Shown: positions 1 to 7,401, numbered from the stretch's first letter. The stretch: DNA of 23,619 nt from an uncultured Spongiibacteraceae bacterium (GCA_946480345.1 CAMLJR010000026.1:1-23619), one strand, 5' to 3'. A program made the numbers and translations. Notes: generated by a model not told the origin, from the letters alone.

Positions 1-91
1 GCCCTACCTGGTGACTTACTTTAGGTTATCGCTGAGAAGCGCATCGTTAAGCTGGCCTGCAAGCCGTGCTATTCAACGAAGTGGGAAGAGA
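1..91. other. Flank downstream of tRNA-Leu, no gene seen
   Basis: This left edge lies downstream of the minus-strand tRNA gene. I see no open reading frame, no second tRNA and no GC-rich hairpin followed by a T run that would terminate the tRNA transcript. The next gene or terminator may lie beyond the window. Confidence 0.5.
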
Positions 92-178
92 TGGTGCCCA
101 GGAGAGGACTTGAACCTCCACGGCCGCAAGGCCACTAACACCTGAAGCTAGCGTGTCTACCAATTTCACCACCTGGGC
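92..178 (-). tRNA. tRNA-Leu, anticodon CAG
   Basis: This 87-base leucine tRNA reads CUG codons and includes an encoded 3' CCA. On the minus strand the acceptor arms GCCCAGG and CCTGGGC pair perfectly over 7 bp. The anticodon stem CTAGC/GTTAG encloses the loop TTCAGGT, giving anticodon CAG at 142-144. A long class II variable arm (GGCC-TTGC-GGCC) follows, then a T arm with loop TTCAAGT. The long variable arm is typical of Leu, Ser and Tyr tRNAs, and the anticodon settles leucine. The gene is divergent from rnr. No direct repeat of its 3' end or integrase is visible, so nothing suggests use as an integration site. Confidence 0.97.
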
Positions 179-201
179 ATTTAGGGGGTAAGTGCTTCAG
201 A

Positions 202-237
202 GGCGCGCAATTTACTGGCCGCAAGACCGCTTGTCAA
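202..237 (-). promoter_or_regulatory. Sigma-70 promoter of tRNA-Leu
   Basis: On the minus strand a perfect -35 box TTGACA (232-237) is separated by 17 bases from a -10 box TAAATT (209-214). The GC-only discriminator GCGCGCC (202-208) follows directly. This combination is the classic arrangement of a growth-rate and ppGpp-controlled stable-RNA promoter. Transcription would start near 201, giving a leader of roughly 23 bases before the mature tRNA 5' end at 178. Confidence 0.85.
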
Positions 238-245
238 TCCTCGCG

Positions 246-251
246 TATACT
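246..251 (+). promoter_or_regulatory. Possible -10 box of rnr
   Basis: TATACT lies 40 bases upstream of the rnr start, in the region shared with the divergent tRNA promoter. No convincing -35 box sits 16-18 bases upstream, so this is only a candidate. Transcripts from the two divergent promoters would begin about 55 bases apart. Confidence 0.35.
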
Positions 252-291
252 CCCGAATCCCGCCAAATTCACGAGATCAAGCTGCTAATTC

Positions 292-2757
292 ATGACGAAA
301 CGTTCCCCGCCAAAAGATCCTTTTGCCGCACGCGAAGCCGAAAATTACGAGCGCCCGATAGCCAGTCGCGAGGCGATTGCCGAGCTGCTTGAGCGGGAGG
401 GGCCGCGCACGCATGCCGAGCTGTGCGATTTGCTGGCATTGCATGATGAGGAACAGGTTGAGGCGTTGCGGCGTCGGTTGCGTGCCATGGAGCGCGATGG
501 TCAGCTGATGCGCAACCGCGGCAAAGCGTATTGCGCGTTGTCGAAGCTCGATCTCGTCCGCGGGCGTGTGCAGGGGCATCGCGACGGATTTGGTTTCGTC
601 GTACCCGAAGAGGGCGGCAACGATTTTTATCTGAGCAGCCGGCAAATGGCTGCGGTGTTCGATGGCGATATCGTGCTGGTGCGCGAATCGGGCGTCGATG
701 CGCGTGGGCGTCGCGAAGCAACCATCGTCGAAATATTGCAGCGCAATACACAGCAATTGGTCGGTCGTTTTTATACGCGCGACGATTATGGTGTGGTGGT
801 CGCGGAAAATCCGCGCATCAATCAGAACGTCACGATCGGCCGACAAGACACGCTCGATGCGACCGAAGGCCAATACGTGATGGTCGCGATCACACAGCAG
901 CCCGATTGGCGTAATCCGCCGCGCGGTCGTGTGGTCGAAGTGCTCGGCGAACATATGGCGCCGGGCATGGAAATCGATGTCGCGATTCGCTCGTACAACA
1001 TTCCGTTTGTGTGGCCCGAAGACGCCGTTGCCGAAGCGCAGCGTTTTGCGCCGGAGCCCACCGAAGCGGATAAACAAAATCGCATCGATATTCGCGATCT
1101 GCCGTTGGTGACAATCGATGGCGAGGATGCGCGCGATTTCGATGACGCAGTTTATTGCGAGCGGAAAAAAGGTGGCGGCTGGCGTTTGCTGGTGGCGATC
1201 GCCGATGTGTCGCATTACGTGCAGGTAGGCAGCGCACTCGATCGCGAAGCGCATCTGCGCGGCAATTCGGTGTATTTCCCGGATCGCGTGGTGCCGATGT
1301 TGCCGGAAGCGTTATCGAATGGGTTGTGCTCGCTGAAACCGAAAGTCGATCGCTTGTGTATGGTCAGCGAAATGACGATCAGTGCGGCAGGCAAAATCAC
1401 CGGCTTCCAATTTTACGAAGCGGTGATGCATTCACAGGCGCGGCTGACGTACACGATCGTTGCGGCGATGCTCGATGCAGAACACGCCGATCACTACAAA
1501 TTGCGTTCGCAATATAAAGAGGTGGTGCCGCATATCGAGCATCTGCATCAGCTTTATCAGGTTCTGCGCGAAGCGCGCGATGAGCGCGGTGCGATCGATT
1601 TCGAAACGGTCGAAACGAAAGTTCAGTTCAGTCGCGATCGCAAAATCGAGCGCATCGTGCCGGTGGTGCGCAACGATGCGCATAAGTTGATCGAAGAGTG
1701 CATGCTCGCGGCGAACGTCGCCACAGCAGAACTGTTAGAGAAATTGAAATTGCCGGCGCTCTATCGAGTGCACGAAGGGCCGCCTTCAGAGCGGTTGCTT
1801 GCGTTACGGCAATTTATCGGCGAATTAGGTTTGAATCTCGGTGGTGGCGATAAACCGACGCCGGGCGATTATCAAAAATTGCTCGATGAGGTGCAGGATC
1901 GCGCCGATCTGAACGTAATTCAGACGGTCATGCTGCGCTCGCTCAGCCAGGCGCGTTATCAATCCGAAAATCACGGCCATTTCGGTTTGAATTACGAGGC
2001 GTACACACATTTCACCTCGCCGATTCGACGCTATCCCGATCTGCTCGTGCATCGTGCGATTCGCTTTTTATTGCGCGGTGGCGGTGGCGGCAAAGGGCTC
2101 ATCGGCAAACTGGTTGGCGCGCGTAAAGGTTTGCGTCCTGCCGATGGCGCGAAACCGCTGCAAGCATCCGAAATTTATCCGTACGACGAAAAGCAATTGC
2201 ATACGCTCGGCGAGCATTGCTCTACCACCGAGCGCCGTGCCGACGAAGCAACGCGCGATGTGATGGCGTGGCTTAAATGTGAGTATTTGCAGGATCGCGT
2301 CGGCGAAACTTACGAGGGTCTGGTTACTGCGGTTACCGGCTTCGGTCTGTTCGTCGAGCTCAGCGATTTGTATGTCGAAGGATTGGTACACGTCAGCTCG
2401 CTCGAAAGCGACTATTACCATTTCGATCAGGTGAAACATCGATTGGTTGGCGAGAAGAGCGGTCGCTTTTTCCAGCTCGGCGATAAAGTCACCGTGAAGG
2501 TGGCGCGCGTCAATCTGGATGATCGCAAGGTCGATCTGGAAATGATCGGCAGCGAATCGCGTGGCGAGCGCCGCGAGCGCAAAAGCAAAGCGCCGGTAGA
2601 CGGTTCGCGCCGGCCTACGAAAAACCCGTCCGCGAAAAGCAAGCCCGCAAAATCAGCTAAAGCACCCATGACCGAGCGCGAGAAAATCGCACGCATGGGC
2701 AGCAAGGACGGCGACAAGAAAAAAACCGGCGCGCCAAAACGCAGCCGTCGCCGCTGA
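292..2757 (+). CDS. rnr: Ribonuclease R
   Basis: This is a processive 3'-to-5' exoribonuclease of the RNase II/RNB family that degrades structured RNA, including rRNA and mRNA stems and trans-translation targets, in the cytoplasm. In the 821 residues I see an N-terminal helix-turn-helix (about 20-85), two cold-shock-type OB folds (about 90-250) and the RNB catalytic core with the motif DGEDARDFDD at 276-285, whose Asp276, Asp282, Asp284 and Asp285 are the expected metal ligands. The core is followed by an S1 domain (about 665-760) and a Lys/Arg-rich tail to residue 821. The length matches the family. A short Gly-rich, basic insertion follows the LLVHRAIRFLL segment. The ATG at 292 lacks a strong Shine-Dalgarno sequence but gives the usual MTKR-type N-terminus. 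It is followed 37 bases later by rlmB, a pairing common in gammaproteobacteria. Confidence 0.97.
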   Translation: MTKRSPPKDPFAAREAENYERPIASREAIAELLEREGPRTHAELCDLLALHDEEQVEALRRRLRAMERDGQLMRNRGKAYCALSKLDLVRGRVQGHRDGFGFVVPEEGGNDFYLSSRQMAAVFDGDIVLVRESGVDARGRREATIVEILQRNTQQLVGRFYTRDDYGVVVAENPRINQNVTIGRQDTLDATEGQYVMVAITQQPDWRNPPRGRVVEVLGEHMAPGMEIDVAIRSYNIPFVWPEDAVAEAQRFAPEPTEADKQNRIDIRDLPLVTIDGEDARDFDDAVYCERKKGGGWRLLVAIADVSHYVQVGSALDREAHLRGNSVYFPDRVVPMLPEALSNGLCSLKPKVDRLCMVSEMTISAAGKITGFQFYEAVMHSQARLTYTIVAAMLDAEHADHYKLRSQYKEVVPHIEHLHQLYQVLREARDERGAIDFETVETKVQFSRDRKIERIVPVVRNDAHKLIEECMLAANVATAELLEKLKLPALYRVHEGPPSERLLALRQFIGELGLNLGGGDKPTPGDYQKLLDEVQDRADLNVIQTVMLRSLSQARYQSENHGHFGLNYEAYTHFTSPIRRYPDLLVHRAIRFLLRGGGGGKGLIGKLVGARKGLRPADGAKPLQASEIYPYDEKQLHTLGEHCSTTERRADEATRDVMAWLKCEYLQDRVGETYEGLVTAVTGFGLFVELSDLYVEGLVHVSSLESDYYHFDQVKHRLVGEKSGRFFQLGDKVTVKVARVNLDDRKVDLEMIGSESRGERRERKSKAPVDGSRRPTKNPSAKSKPAKSAKAPMTEREKIARMGSKDGDKKKTGAPKRSRRR

Positions 2758-2794
2758 TTGAGTCGATAACGCACAACTAATAAATGAAGCACGA

Positions 2795-3538
2795 ATGAAA
2801 GACGATTTTGTATTTGGAATTCACGCCGTCGCGGCATTGCTCGCACGCTCGCCCGAGCGCATCGCCTTGCTGCAGGTAGTCGAGGGCCGCGCCGATCAAC
2901 GTATGCGGCAATTGCTCGCCGATGCCGAACGCAGCGGCGTCGCGATCCAGCGCGTAGATCGCGCCGAACTCGATAAATCCGACGTGCGGCATCAGGGCGT
3001 CATCGCGCAGCTTGTGCATCAGATCGAGTATTCCGAAGCCGATCTCGCGACGATCGTACAGCGCAATACGAATCCATTGTTGCTGATTCTCGATGGCGTC
3101 ACCGATCCGCATAATCTGGGCGCCTGTTTGCGCAGCGCCGATGCTGCGGGTGTCGTTGCCGTCATCGCGCCGCGCGACAACGCGGCCAGCCTGACGCCGG
3201 TCGTGCGCAAAGTGGCATGCGGGGCGGCAGAGGTGATTCCTTTTATTCAGGTCACCAATCTGGCTCGTACATTAAAGGCGTTGCAGGAAATGGGGGTGTG
3301 GATTGTCGGCACGGCCGGCGAAGCCGACACGATTCTTTATGAGCAGGATCTGAGTGGCCCGATCGCGCTGGCAATGGGCGCGGAGGGCAGCGGCCTGCGA
3401 CGTCTGACTCGCGAATATTGCGATTTCCTCGTCAAGCTGCCGATGGCCGGCAGTGTCAGCAGCCTCAACGTCTCGGTGGCGACGGGCGTATGCCTGTTTG
3501 AGGCGGTGCGGCAGCGCCAGGCGAAAGCAGCCTCCTAA
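2795..3538 (+). CDS. rlmB: 23S rRNA (guanosine-2'-O)-methyltransferase RlmB
   Basis: This SpoU/TrmH-type methyltransferase uses S-adenosylmethionine to 2'-O-methylate G2251 in the peptidyl-transferase loop of 23S rRNA (E. coli numbering). The 247 residues are close to the usual length. An N-terminal L30e-like substrate-binding domain (about 1-75) precedes the knotted SPOUT domain. SPOUT motif 1 is DGVTDPHNLGACLR at 100-113 with Asn108 and Arg113. Motif 2 is GAEGSG at 195-200. Motif 3 is SVSSLNVSVA at 220-229. An ATG at 2784 is out of frame and meets a stop after four codons, so 2795 is the start. It probably shares the rnr transcript, and the next genes have their own promoter. Confidence 0.96.
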   Translation: MKDDFVFGIHAVAALLARSPERIALLQVVEGRADQRMRQLLADAERSGVAIQRVDRAELDKSDVRHQGVIAQLVHQIEYSEADLATIVQRNTNPLLLILDGVTDPHNLGACLRSADAAGVVAVIAPRDNAASLTPVVRKVACGAAEVIPFIQVTNLARTLKALQEMGVWIVGTAGEADTILYEQDLSGPIALAMGAEGSGLRRLTREYCDFLVKLPMAGSVSSLNVSVATGVCLFEAVRQRQAKAAS

Positions 3539-3560
3539 GCTGATGTGCATATAAAGCTGC

Positions 3561-3589
3561 TTGCATCCTGATCAGCACTTGCCTAAAAT
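3561..3589 (+). promoter_or_regulatory. Sigma-70 promoter of the rpsF operon
   Basis: A -35 box TTGCAT (3561-3566), a 17-base spacer and a -10 box TAAAAT (3584-3589) are followed by a GC-rich discriminator CGCGCC. The layout resembles stringently controlled ribosomal-protein promoters. Predicted transcription starts near 3596, leaving a leader of about 107 bases before rpsF. Confidence 0.75.
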
Positions 3590-3635
3590 CGCGCCTCTTT
3601 TTCTGCGGGTCGACCCATCGGCCCGTTTACTCCTT

Positions 3636-3698
3636 GCCACACTGCACCGCCGGCTTGCTTAGAGCCGAAGGCGTCGGGTGGCTCGAACCCGTGAGGAG
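3636..3698 (+). promoter_or_regulatory. Structured rpsF leader, candidate S6:S18 autoregulatory element
   Basis: Two hairpins can be drawn just before rpsF. The first (3648-3673) pairs CGCC with GGCG and GGCT with AGCC around a 7-base loop, with a GAA bulge on the 3' side. An outer pairing GCCAC (3636-3640) with GTGGC (3678-3682) could enclose it. The second is a perfect 5-bp stem CGGGT/ACCCG (3675-3679, 3687-3691). It competes with the outer pairing and lies one base before the Shine-Dalgarno GAGGAG (3693-3698), which is 5 bases from the ATG. Many bacteria carry an rpsF leader motif with a CCG element bound by the S6:S18 heterodimer as feedback control. Assigning this leader to that class is inference from position and fold. 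Confidence 0.5.
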
Positions 3699-3703
3699 AT
3701 GCA

Positions 3704-4147
3704 ATGCGTCACTACGAAATCGTGTTTCTGGTCCACCCTGACCAGAGCGAGCAAGTGCCCGCGATGGTCGAGCGTTACAAGCAAGCCATCGAGAAAGACG
3801 GCGGCAAGATTCACCGTCTTGAAGACTGGGGCCGTCGTCAGCTCGCGTACTCGATCAATAAAGTGCACAAAGCGCACTACATCCTGATGAATGTCGAGGC
3901 GACTCAAGCTGCCGTCGACGAGCTGTCGACCAACTTCCGCTACAACGATGCCGTTCTCCGCAACATGATCATTCAGCGTGACGAGCCCGTGCTCGACGAA
4001 TCGCCGATCATGAAGGCCGAGAAAGAAAGCCGCGAACGTCGCGGTCGTGGCGATCGTCGCGAAGATGGCGAAGGCCGTCGTAATGATGCCGTCGATGATC
4101 TGGAAGAAGACACCGACGACGAAGCCGCTGAAGAAAGCGAAGAATAA
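3704..4147 (+). CDS. rpsF: 30S ribosomal protein S6
   Basis: S6 pairs with S18 on the platform of the 30S subunit, binding the central domain of 16S rRNA. The 147-residue product begins [19 protein letters not shown], the standard S6 start, and keeps the core motif [15 protein letters not shown]. It is about 12 residues longer than E. coli S6 because of a charged C-terminal tail. The tail has an Arg-rich stretch ([11 protein letters not shown]) and then an Asp/Glu-rich end, [14 protein letters not shown]. In E. coli the S6 C-terminus receives extra glutamates from RimK, whereas here an acidic end is largely encoded. A strong GAGGAG ribosome-binding site precedes the ATG. It heads the rpsF-rpsR-membrane protein-rplI operon, and no priB lies between rpsF and rpsR. 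Confidence 0.97.
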   Translation: MRHYEIVFLVHPDQSEQVPAMVERYKQAIEKDGGKIHRLEDWGRRQLAYSINKVHKAHYILMNVEATQAAVDELSTNFRYNDAVLRNMIIQRDEPVLDESPIMKAEKESRERRGRGDRREDGEGRRNDAVDDLEEDTDDEAAEESEE

Positions 4148-4162
4148 GCGCGAGAAAGAGTA

Positions 4163-4175
4163 GGCGCGTAGCGCC
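4163..4175 (+). repeat. Small hairpin between rpsF and rpsR
   Basis: GGCGC, the 3-base loop GTA and GCGCC form a perfect 5-bp stem in the 57-base rpsF-rpsR gap. It has no T tract and lies well before the rpsR ribosome-binding site AGGA (4193-4196). It could affect mRNA stability, but this is only a structural observation. Confidence 0.4.
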
Positions 4176-4204
4176 CCCGCAAACGAATTCATAGGAATAG
4201 AGCC

Positions 4205-4435
4205 ATGGCACAACGTTTTTTCCGTCGCCGCAAGTTTTGCCGTTTTACCGCTGAAGGCACCAAAGAGATCGACTACAAAGATCTGGAAACGCTGAAAGCT
4301 TACGTATCCGAAACCGGTAAGATCGTGCCGAGCCGCATCACCGGCACCAAAGCACGCTATCAGCGTCAGCTCGCTACCGCGATCAAACGCGCTCGTTATT
4401 TGGCGCTGCTGCCGTACTCGGATCAACACGAATAA
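4205..4435 (+). CDS. rpsR: 30S ribosomal protein S18
   Basis: S18 forms a heterodimer with S6 on the 30S platform. The 76 residues match the family length (75 in E. coli) and show the conserved basic start [14 protein letters not shown] and the rRNA-binding segment [20 protein letters not shown]. The ribosome-binding site AGGA at 4193-4196 is 8 bases from the ATG. It is co-directional with rpsF and very probably on the same mRNA, so translation of both would be expected to fall under any S6:S18 leader control. Confidence 0.98.
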   Translation: MAQRFFRRRKFCRFTAEGTKEIDYKDLETLKAYVSETGKIVPSRITGTKARYQRQLATAIKRARYLALLPYSDQHE

Positions 4436-4448
4436 GCGATTGGTGTCG

Positions 4449-4487
4449 GGCTTTCGAAAGAAAGCCGATCGACAGTCATCCGATCGA
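4449..4487 (+). repeat. GAAA-tetraloop hairpin and CCGATCGA repeats after rpsR
   Basis: The rpsR-downstream gap contains a perfect 7-bp stem GGCTTTC/GAAAGCC (4449-4455, 4460-4466) closed by a C(GAAA)G tetraloop, an unusually stable RNA fold. The stem overlaps by two bases the first of two direct copies of CCGATCGA (4465-4472 and 4480-4487). Their CGATCG cores can pair as a second, mutually exclusive stem. No T run follows, so this is not a canonical terminator. It could be an RNA-processing or stability element between the highly expressed ribosomal genes and the membrane-protein gene. Confidence 0.5.
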
Positions 4488-4503
4488 AGTAATAGAGAAG
4501 TAA

Positions 4504-5364
4504 ATGCGCGCACTGGCTGAGTTTGTGATGCGAGGACGCGCCCAGGCGATTGGCGTGGCGATACTGACAATGGTATTGCCGCTTCTAGCCTGGATCAGCG
4601 CCGCTGTAGTGGGATTGGTTGCGCTACGTAAATCCGGTCAGGACGCATTTGTTGTCGTTGGTTGGGCAGCGCTCACAGCATTGGCGCTACTGATATGGCA
4701 GGGCGATCCGACTCCGCTGACCGCGGTTATCGGCATTGCGGCTGCGGCTACGGTGCTGCGATGGACCCAATCTTGGGCGTTGGCGCTCCTGGTTGTTGTC
4801 GCGATTGGCTTGTTATCCGCACTGCTGTTGCAATTGTTTGGCGGCGGCTTGGTGGCCGAGCTGACAACGGCGCTGAACGAGTTGCTGGGTAAGCTGCGCG
4901 AGCAAATGCCGGCAGATCGAGCCCAATTGCTCGGCCAGTTGGTGCCGGCGCAGATCAGTGGTTTGCTGGGTTTGCGTAGTGCCTGTCTGACGTTGTTGGC
5001 GTTATTGCTGGCGCGCTGGTGGCAGGCCGTGTTGTACAACCCGGGTGGTTTTCGCGAGGAGTTTCATCGCTTGCGTTTGCCACCGCTGGTCGCCGTAGGG
5101 CTGATCGGCGCGAGCGGGCTGTTGAGCCTGTTCGGTAGTGAATATGCGTTCTGGTCGGCGTTGTTCGCACTGCCTTTTGTCGTTGCCGGATTTGCGCTGA
5201 TACATGGTGCGGTCGGCATTAAGGGCTGGGGTCTCGGCCCACTAGTAGCGCTGTATGTCGGCTGGATATTTTTGTGGCAAGTCGTCACCGCCGCTTTGCT
5301 TTTGCTGGCGCTGATTGATAGCTGGTTGGATTTTCGTGCCCGCATGCGCGGCGCGAACAAGTAA
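4504..5364 (+). CDS. Polytopic membrane protein of unknown function (DUF2232/YybS-like)
   Basis: I do not know a function for this 286-residue protein. It is strongly hydrophobic with roughly eight membrane segments. These include about 17-42, two closely spaced segments around 75-120, a segment near 160-180, and four between about 195 and 280. A hydrophilic loop with [17 protein letters not shown] sits in the middle. The C-terminus ends in a short basic tail (RARMRGANK). Membrane proteins of the DUF2232 (YybS) type occupy exactly this place, between rpsR and rplI, in Pseudomonas and other bacteria, and the topology agrees. Family assignment rests on location, size and hydrophobic pattern, not on a database match. 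The ribosome-binding site AGAGAAG lies just before the ATG. It is flanked on the same strand by rpsR and rplI and likely shares their mRNA. Confidence 0.75.
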   Translation: MRALAEFVMRGRAQAIGVAILTMVLPLLAWISAAVVGLVALRKSGQDAFVVVGWAALTALALLIWQGDPTPLTAVIGIAAAATVLRWTQSWALALLVVVAIGLLSALLLQLFGGGLVAELTTALNELLGKLREQMPADRAQLLGQLVPAQISGLLGLRSACLTLLALLLARWWQAVLYNPGGFREEFHRLRLPPLVAVGLIGASGLLSLFGSEYAFWSALFALPFVVAGFALIHGAVGIKGWGLGPLVALYVGWIFLWQVVTAALLLLALIDSWLDFRARMRGANK

Positions 5365-5414
5365 AAGTTTTTGCGGCAGCGCTGAATCGCGCTGCGGCTT
5401 ATGAGGGTGAAATC

Positions 5415-5861
5415 ATGCAAGTCATTCTGTTGGAAAAAGTAGGTCGTCTGGGCAACCTCGGCGATCAAGTCAATGTGAAGCCCGGCTATGGCCGTAACTT
5501 CCTGATCCCGTTTGGCAAGGCTGTGGCTGCGACCAAAAATAACGTCGCCGAGTTCGAGCGCCGCCGCGCCGAGCTGGAAGCCTCTGCCGCTGAGCGCCGT
5601 GCAGCTGCTGAAGCGCGCGCTGCGCAATTGGCTGATCTGGTCGTCACCATCGGCGCCAATGCCGGCGATGAAGGCAAGCTGTTCGGTTCGATCGGTACGC
5701 GCGATATCGCCGACGCCATCACCGCTGCCGGTGTCGCCGTCGAGAAAAGCGAAGTGCGTCTGCCGAACGGTGCAATTCGCGAAATCGGCGAATTCCAGAT
5801 CGACATCCAGCTGCACTCGGAAATCACTCAGTCTCTGACACTGAAAGTCGTAACCGAATAA
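5415..5861 (+). CDS. rplI: 50S ribosomal protein L9
   Basis: L9 binds domain V of 23S rRNA near the L1 stalk through its N-terminal domain and extends outward by a long central helix. The 148 residues are typical (149 in E. coli). The N-terminal domain shows [19 protein letters not shown] followed by [16 protein letters not shown]. The Ala/Glu/Arg-rich connecting helix covers about 41-75, and the C-terminal domain contains [16 protein letters not shown]. The ribosome-binding site GAGG (5403-5406) lies 8 bases from the ATG. It is the last gene of the rpsF operon and is followed 22 bases later by a strong intrinsic terminator. Confidence 0.98.
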   Translation: MQVILLEKVGRLGNLGDQVNVKPGYGRNFLIPFGKAVAATKNNVAEFERRRAELEASAAERRAAAEARAAQLADLVVTIGANAGDEGKLFGSIGTRDIADAITAAGVAVEKSEVRLPNGAIREIGEFQIDIQLHSEITQSLTLKVVTE

Positions 5862-5882
5862 TTTCGGTTTCGATTAAACGAA

Positions 5883-5924
5883 GCATCCGTCGCCGCTCAC
5901 GCGTGCGGCGGATGCTTTTTTTTT
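5883..5924 (+). terminator. Intrinsic terminator of the rpsF-rplI operon
   Basis: An 11-bp stem (5883-5893 with 5905-5915, one G-T wobble) encloses an 11-base loop and is followed directly by nine T residues (5916-5924). Two A-T pairs can extend the base of the stem. This is a textbook Rho-independent terminator. It separates rplI from dnaB, so dnaB needs its own promoter in 5925-5981, where I see only weak candidates (TTGAAT at 5929 and TTTAAT at 5956 with an overlong spacer). Confidence 0.93.
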
Positions 5925-5981
5925 GGCATTGAATCTTCCACAATGCCCGTCCTCTTTTAATCAGCCCGGTAGCCTTCATTC

Positions 5982-7391
5982 GTGGAACCCGATCTCCTCG
6001 ACGAGCCTTTTGCCGATAGCATTCCGCACGCGCTGGACCTCGCCCAGCTGAAATTGCCACCGCATTCCCTTGAAGCGGAGCAGTCGGTGCTCGGTGGTCT
6101 GATGATCGCCAACGATGCATGGGACAAGGTCGCGGACATGGTGTCCGACGGCGATTTTTATCGTCCGGAGCATCGGCTGATTTTTCGTCGGATGGCGCAG
6201 CTGGTGGAGGCGGGGCAGCCGATCGATGTAGTCACACTGGCCGATGCGTTGAATCACGCCGATGAGCTCGACCGCGCCGGCGGGTTTGGCTATCTCGCCG
6301 AAATTGCCCGCAACACACCGAGCGCCGCCAATATTCGCGCCTACGCCATCGCGGTGCGTGAGCGCTCCAGTCTAAGGGCGCTCATTACAGCGGCGCAGGC
6401 CATCGCCGATAGCGGCTTCCATCCAGAAGGGCGTAGCAGCGCCGAATTGCTCGACGAGGCCGAGCGGCGCATTACGCAAATTACCGAAGAGCGCCCGAAA
6501 AGTGGCGGTCCTGAGCCGGTCAATCCGTTATTGAAGCGCGCGGTCGAGCGTATCGACGAGCTGTTCAACAGCGATGCTGAAATTACCGGGCTCAGCACCG
6601 GTTTCAAAGATCTCGATGCGATGACCTCGGGCTTGCAACGTGGCGATATGGTCGTCGTTGCCGCGCGACCGTCGATGGGGAAAACCACCTTCGCAATGAA
6701 CTTGGTCGAGCATGCGGTGTTAAGCGGGACTAAGCCGGTGATCGTGTTCAGCATGGAAATGCCGGCGGAGCAATTAATCATGCGTCTGTTATCGGCAATC
6801 GGACGTATCGATCAGACCAAAGTGCGCAGTGGCCGACTCGACGATGAAGATTGGCCGAAGCTCAGCGCAGCCGTCAGCAAGTTAAAAGATCGCCCGTTGT
6901 TCATCGACGACACGCCGGCGCTATCGCCGATTGAAATTCGCTCGCGTGCCCGCCGGATCGCGCGTGAGCATGGCGATCCCGCGATGATGATGATCGACTA
7001 TCTGCAGTTGATGCAGATCGCCGGCAGCACCGAGGGTCGTACTGCCGAAATTTCGGAAATCTCACGTTCGATGAAAGCAATGGCGAAGGAATTCAATTGC
7101 CCTGTCGTTGCGTTGTCGCAGCTAAACCGCGGCGTCGAGCAGCGGCCAAACAAGCGGCCGGTGAACTCCGATCTGCGCGAATCCGGCGCTATCGAGCAGG
7201 ACGCGGACGTGATCATGTTTATTTATCGCGACGAGGTTTATAACGAGGAGTCGCCGGATAAAGGCGTTGCGGAAATTATCATCGGCAAGCAGCGGAATGG
7301 CCCCATCGGTACCGCGCGGCTCGCCTTCATCGGTAAATACACGCGCTTCGATAATCTCGCGATGAGTTACGGTGGTGGCGACGGGTACTGA
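5982..7391 (+). CDS. dnaB: Replicative DNA helicase DnaB
   Basis: DnaB is the hexameric ATP-driven 5'-to-3' helicase that opens the replication fork and recruits DnaG primase. The 469 residues match the family (471 in E. coli). The N-terminal collar domain begins at about 25 (PPHSLEAEQSVLGGLM), and the linker is around 155-200. The RecA-like motor has Walker A ARPSMGKTT at 228-236, FSMEM at 256-260, the Walker B Asp339 in MMMIDYLQLM, and the KQRNG arginine-finger region at 436-440. The start is GTG at 5982, with no in-frame ATG before the conserved domain. There is no intein. The loader needed to place this ring on DNA may be the lambda-P-like protein encoded elsewhere in this window. Confidence 0.97.
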   Translation: MEPDLLDEPFADSIPHALDLAQLKLPPHSLEAEQSVLGGLMIANDAWDKVADMVSDGDFYRPEHRLIFRRMAQLVEAGQPIDVVTLADALNHADELDRAGGFGYLAEIARNTPSAANIRAYAIAVRERSSLRALITAAQAIADSGFHPEGRSSAELLDEAERRITQITEERPKSGGPEPVNPLLKRAVERIDELFNSDAEITGLSTGFKDLDAMTSGLQRGDMVVVAARPSMGKTTFAMNLVEHAVLSGTKPVIVFSMEMPAEQLIMRLLSAIGRIDQTKVRSGRLDDEDWPKLSAAVSKLKDRPLFIDDTPALSPIEIRSRARRIAREHGDPAMMMIDYLQLMQIAGSTEGRTAEISEISRSMKAMAKEFNCPVVALSQLNRGVEQRPNKRPVNSDLRESGAIEQDADVIMFIYRDEVYNEESPDKGVAEIIIGKQRNGPIGTARLAFIGKYTRFDNLAMSYGGGDGY

Positions 7392-7401
7392 GTCGCTCAG
7401 T
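7387..7401. repeat. Inverted repeat spanning the dnaB and tatC stop codons
   Basis: ACTGAG, TCG, CTCAGT form a perfect 6-bp inverted repeat with a 3-base loop. The left arm contains the dnaB TGA stop (7389-7391) and the right arm contains the tatC TGA stop read on the minus strand (7397-7399). The convergent genes are separated by only 5 bases. No T tract is present on either side, so efficient termination by this hairpin alone is doubtful. Confidence 0.6.

Noticed and set aside
92..178. tRNA-Leu as an integration site
   Set aside because: I see no duplicate of the tRNA 3' end in the window and no recombinase gene.
277..1254. A 325-codon open frame on the minus strand opposite rnr
   Set aside because: It lies wholly within the conserved RNase R reading frame, has a His/Arg/Ala-rich composition typical of antisense frames in GC-rich genes, and shows no recognisable motif.
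3539..3576. GCTGAT/ATCAGC inverted repeat after rlmB as a terminator
   Set aside because: The loop would be 26 bases, the stem only 6 bp, and no T tract follows. It overlaps the rpsF -35 region and is probably chance.
5982..7391. Intein or split in dnaB
   Set aside because: The reading frame is of normal length and the Walker A and B regions are uninterrupted.
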